This document shows, piece after piece, positions 63,934 through 64,000 of a stretch of 64,000 bases of DNA; within the stretch, counting starts at the first letter, position 1, and every line of letters starts with the position of its first letter. The notes beneath the pieces are model-generated. The model saw only the letters and a list, made by a program, of their open reading frames with translations. It had not been told where the DNA came from and did no database searches. The stretch spans positions 90,417,319 through 90,481,318 of the forward strand of contig CP136066.1 of assembly GCA_032622095.1 (NCBI GenBank), read 5' to 3'. The DNA is from Siphonodentalium dalli (Eukaryota; Mollusca; Scaphopoda; Gadilida; Siphonodentaliidae). The position numbers were made by a program, and so were the translations under genes.

Positions 63934-64000
63934 GTCGCCACGCCCATGCACGACTTGTTCAACTCACTTGAATTTCAGTTGTTCTGCCAGCGCACCCAAC
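41453..64000 (-). CDS. Ionotropic glutamate receptor family subunit, split gene, 5' part outside window
   Basis: Ligand-gated cation channel subunit of the plasma membrane. Six exons, in transcription order: 64000-63968 (partial), 61956-61866, 59944-59620, 58921-58704, 56667-56414, 41738-41453 (stop). All introns are GT-AG and all phases agree. They give the end of ligand-binding lobe S1, M1, the pore loop, M3 with STYTANLAAFLTV, lobe S2 and M4 with a short tail. PLTVTWIR keeps the Pro, Thr and Arg that bind agonist in AMPA-type receptors. The residue matching the AMPA-type glutamate after YAYLL is aspartate (YAFMVD), as in NMDA-type subunits. The residue before QGC in the pore loop, the Q/R/N site, is glutamate. 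Subfamily is not settled: an iGluR or an IR25a-like co-receptor both fit. The last intron is 14.7 kb and repeat-filled. Confidence 0.9.
41788..42277. mobile_element. Transib-like non-autonomous element with RSS-like ends
   Basis: Ends CACGGTGGGGAAT and ATTCCCCACCGTG are inverted and the inverted similarity extends about 60 bases. 5-bp flanks TAAAT on both sides (41783-41787, 42278-42282). A CACnGTG end with a 5-bp duplication is the Transib pattern, the superfamily related to RAG1. It lies about 50 bases upstream of the iGluR last-exon acceptor, within its intron. A 106-codon + strand frame inside has no recognisable domain. Confidence 0.62.
42335..44237. repeat. Repeat D copy 1, split by a hAT-like element
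   Basis: AGCAACCACCAAGGGTGCTT to the GCCGAAAAAAGGCATATTTGA break, resuming GAGGCAAATAATGTGTGGTT to CACGTACGATTCATA. It is about 90% like the uninterrupted copy at 44383-44850. Confidence 0.8.
42767..44175. mobile_element. hAT-like non-autonomous element with G-rich ends
   Basis: The left end CAGGGGGGCGAATT..TTTTTTACGAGAC is inverted at the right as GTCTCG..TTTTTTACGC followed by a C run and CTG. Flanking TATTTGA at 42760-42766 and 44176-44182 is a 7-bp duplication. The uninterrupted sister repeat at 44383 shows what the empty site looked like. Length 1409 bp; no transposase seen. The G runs (42790-42822 and 44040-44105) could form G-quadruplexes. CAGGGG ends suggest hAT, though 7 bp is one less than usual. 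Confidence 0.75.
44383..44850. repeat. Repeat D copy 2
   Basis: Direct copy of 42335-42759 plus 44183-44237: GACGTCATATAA, GTCACGTGACTTCCGGTTAG, CACTACGTGTCACGTACGAT. It ends next to the TIR element at 44861. Confidence 0.8.
44861..45627. mobile_element. TIR element with ATTCGCGC repeats
   Basis: TACTCGTATTTAAATTCGCG to AGTACTATTTTTCGC at the left is inverted at 45585-45627. Further internal copies of ATTCGCGCA and its complement lie at 44905-44950 and 45538-45590. The middle (about 44960-45530) is unrelated DNA without a recognised gene. Confidence 0.65.
46240..46764 (-). repeat. 3' LTR
   Basis: 525 bp, TGTCCCGG..CGGACA, preceded by TCTAT. Matches the LTR at 55211 with about a dozen substitutions and two small indels. 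Confidence 0.92.
46765..48888. other. 3' part of the LTR element, no recognised coding
   Basis: Long non-pol region between the nested LINE and the 3' LTR. Short - strand frames (47728-47928, 48083-48430) have no recognisable family. It may be element-own 3' sequence or another insertion. Confidence 0.35.
48889..50170 (+). mobile_element. LINE (Jockey/CR1-like), 5' truncated, nested in the LTR element
   Basis: The open frame runs to 50091. From 48889 it reads HFLFLIYINDIPDNL, then VRMYADDTCL (the catalytic YADD of reverse transcriptase), DNWLVSFNPKKTKAISFSF, HLGLEFQSNLKWNKQIEY, YNAYILPILDYADVVWD and RIHKDAARIVTGL, ending with a CPCN..H..C-type zinc-binding motif near the C-terminus. Only the second half of the reverse transcriptase remains, but it has no stop over about 400 codons, so the insertion is recent. 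DNA before 48889 in the same frame is not LINE-like. The AT-rich tail after 50091 likely holds the 3' UTR. Confidence 0.88.
50171..51256. other. LTR element interior between LINE and integrase
   Basis: It holds a - strand Ser/Asp-rich frame (50776-51069) just downstream of the integrase region, likely the element's C-terminal part. The rest is not recognised. Confidence 0.4.
55211..55741 (-). repeat. 5' LTR
   Basis: 531 bp, TGTTCCGG..CGGACA, followed by TCTAT, the target-site duplicate. Confidence 0.92.
56040..56385. repeat. Family C pieces around a partner module
   Basis: 56040-56137 and 56300-56385 are C arms (AGAGGGTGAATTTGGTGACG, TGTGGACCTCATTATGCAAA). 56150-56232 is the partner module. 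It lies just downstream of the iGluR exon donor at 56413. Confidence 0.6.
56414..56667 (-). CDS. iGluR exon: S2 lobe
   Basis: Acceptor ACATTTCAG, donor GTAAGT. It encodes ESTNELYSKIWGKMK, AVRLIKEDKYAFMVD, NTAGFAFVVPENAPYKEAF and ends two bases into an Asn codon. It matches iGluR S2 (MWxxM, YAYLLES, GYGIxxPxGSPYR). Aspartate in YAFMVD holds the place of the agonist amino-group ligand. Confidence 0.92.
56668..58456. other. iGluR intron
   Basis: Mostly unrecognised. 57863-57987 repeats 28147-28262, 58290-58390 is a family E piece, and 58409-58456 has two 27-bp units (TATGAATGTGAACGTTGTGG). Around 57340-57600 several short CCTCCAAGG / AGGTAACMT-type hairpin sequences recur. Confidence 0.4.
58461..58674. 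mobile_element. Family A MITE, copy 9
   Basis: Complete TA-flanked palindrome with diverged ends CAGTAATACTCTGAGTAATC. It ends 30 bases from the iGluR exon at 58704. Confidence 0.85.
58704..58921 (-). CDS. iGluR exon: M3 and S2 start
   Basis: Acceptor CTACACAG, donor GTAAGT. It encodes GCGPRPKALSGRFIVGFWWL, then STYTANLAAFLTV, the iGluR signature with Thr in place of the second Ser of SSYTANLAAF, then INSLRELADQ and the IQGTNLETLF start of lobe S2. A family A MITE lies 30 bases past the donor. Confidence 0.96.
59440..59580. repeat. Family B repeat, copy 5
   Basis: TTAACCCTTCCATGACGGCA, then GCATTCTCTTATATATGCGA and its complement, ending AACACATTTTATATTATTTT exactly as at 22540. It stops about 40 bases from the iGluR donor at 59619. 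Confidence 0.65.
59620..59944 (-). CDS. iGluR exon: S1 end, M1 and pore loop
   Basis: Acceptor TTATAG, donor GTAAAT; 325 nt. Order: EVDFIAGPLTVTWIRDTVID (agonist-binding strand with conserved Pro, Thr, Arg), YEPFAWPVWASVAMAVLVTG (start of M1), a basic IRRRR turn, a ~20-residue acidic and polar loop, then the pore helix NMWVIFSYFLEQ. The exon ends one base into the codon after the filter residues, so the QGC turn is split by an intron. Glutamate fills the Q/R/N position. Confidence 0.95.
59945..60892. other. iGluR intron, nothing recognised
   Basis: Short GGCTGATATTA repeats around 60210-60260 only. Confidence 0.4.
60893..61029. repeat. Hairpin repeat
   Basis: CCGGTTCCGTGGTTTTAGTG and AGTTTTGGAGTAGCATTCCA at the left are mirrored by TGGAAATGCTACTCCAAAAC and CACTAAAACCACGGAACTGG at the right, with about 30 bp between. 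Confidence 0.75.
61193..61516 (-). mobile_element. LINE reverse-transcriptase C-terminal fragment
   Basis: The frame ends FCTRCGQVYNDTVKHVFHDC, the CxxC..H..C finger usual at the C-terminus of CR1/RTE-type ORF2 ('C..C....DT..H....C'). The upstream part (QWQKLVSMQSDFDRFSIVHQ) is not diagnostic. Confidence 0.6.
61640..61790. repeat. Family E repeat
   Basis: TTTCTGTCGTCTGCTTGTTT, AACCCCTCCAGATCAATATT and CATTTAGTATAGAAAGGGTT match the pair at 23.8-24.35 kb. Confidence 0.6.
61866..61956 (-). CDS. iGluR exon, ligand-binding S1
   Basis: Acceptor CCCGACAG, donor GTAAGT. One base plus 30 codons encoding YTLIEPPDGQWGTPN and GTWTGLVGMVLRG, the family DGxYG..NGTWNGMVGEL segment. Its phase-0 end joins EVDFIAGPLTV of the next exon. 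Confidence 0.92.
61988..62262. repeat. Family B repeat, copy 6, complete
   Basis: TTTAACCCTTTCATGACGCG left end and CTCCAGTAATGGAAGGGTTA right end, inverted. Two TATATAAGAGAATGCA-type inner palindromes. Confidence 0.72.
62554..63690. mobile_element. ~1.14 kb element with ~135 bp terminal inverted repeats
   Basis: TGTGTTTTCACTGTGGCCCG at 62554 and its complement ending 63690 bound arms 62554-62689 and 63560-63690 (AATATGGGCTTATT, TTTTAGGTCCAATAYGAACC). The centre has no ORF; an AATAATAAT run (63383-63403) lies near the right arm. A partial extra unit precedes it (62440-62530). Confidence 0.65.
63847..63931. repeat. (TC)n microsatellite
   Basis: CTCTCTCT run with a few GC interruptions, about 35 bp upstream (+ coordinates) of the iGluR exon donor at 63967. 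Confidence 0.95.
63968..64000 (-). CDS. iGluR exon, 3' end only (S1 lobe)
   Basis: Runs off the window edge. In frame it reads LGALAEQLKF plus two bases, then donor GTGAGT at 63967. The split codon completes as Asn with the next exon, giving AEQLKFN-YTLIE. This is the helix before the DGxWG loop in iGluR S1. It is short, so support rests on phase, donor and family fit. Confidence 0.72.

Overview
This is an animal nuclear genome window, AT-rich and very dense in transposon remnants. It carries two split host genes whose every visible exon junction keeps the reading frame across GT-AG introns. On the + strand is the gene for the Hsp90 co-chaperone AHA1 (AHSA1): eight exons from 551 to 23309, with the first coding exon upstream of the window. 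On the - strand is an ionotropic glutamate receptor family gene: six exons from the right edge of the window down to 41453, with the amino-terminal domain and most of ligand-binding lobe S1 beyond position 64000. The two genes converge, and about 18 kb of repeat-filled DNA separates their 3' ends. No rRNA, functional tRNA or CRISPR array was seen. The many TACATGTA motifs, the ~160 bp tandem-repeat mobile elements (a type described in bivalves) and the large repeat-filled introns suggest a lophotrochozoan, most likely a mollusc. That placement is an inference.

Layout. 1-23.3 kb: AHSA1 exons in introns holding at least seven copies of a palindromic mariner-like MITE (family A), palindromic families B and C, two tRNA-derived SINE pieces, a CR1-like LINE tail, a hAT-like element with a perfect 8-bp target duplication (10360-11563), two Helentron-like elements with satellite cores (12149-15216 and 15788-16685) and a foldback element with arms of 23-bp repeats (20113-21369). 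23.3-41.4 kb: intergenic. It holds a long-TIR element (24612-27300), a 437-bp palindrome, and an ~8.3 kb structure (30456-38773) whose ~1.2 kb inverted arms are built of diverged ~330 bp repeats. That structure encloses an old gag-protease fossil, itself split by a third satellite-bearing Helentron-like element (32917-36178). 41.4-64 kb: the receptor gene. Its last intron (about 14.7 kb) holds a Transib-like MITE with RSS-like ends (41788-42277), a hAT-like element with G-rich ends nested in a duplicated repeat (42767-44175), and a young Ty3/Gypsy-type LTR retrotransposon (46240-55741, 5-bp target duplication) with a LINE nested inside.

The best biological leads are a triplicated 10-residue linker between the two AHA1 domains, a glutamate at the Q/R/N pore site of the receptor, mobile elements with satellite cores that have moved into another element, and two unrelated foldback elements whose arms are made of tandem repeats. 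The long open frames across the satellite arrays, the foldback arms and the GAT-rich tract come from repeats without stops and are not genes.
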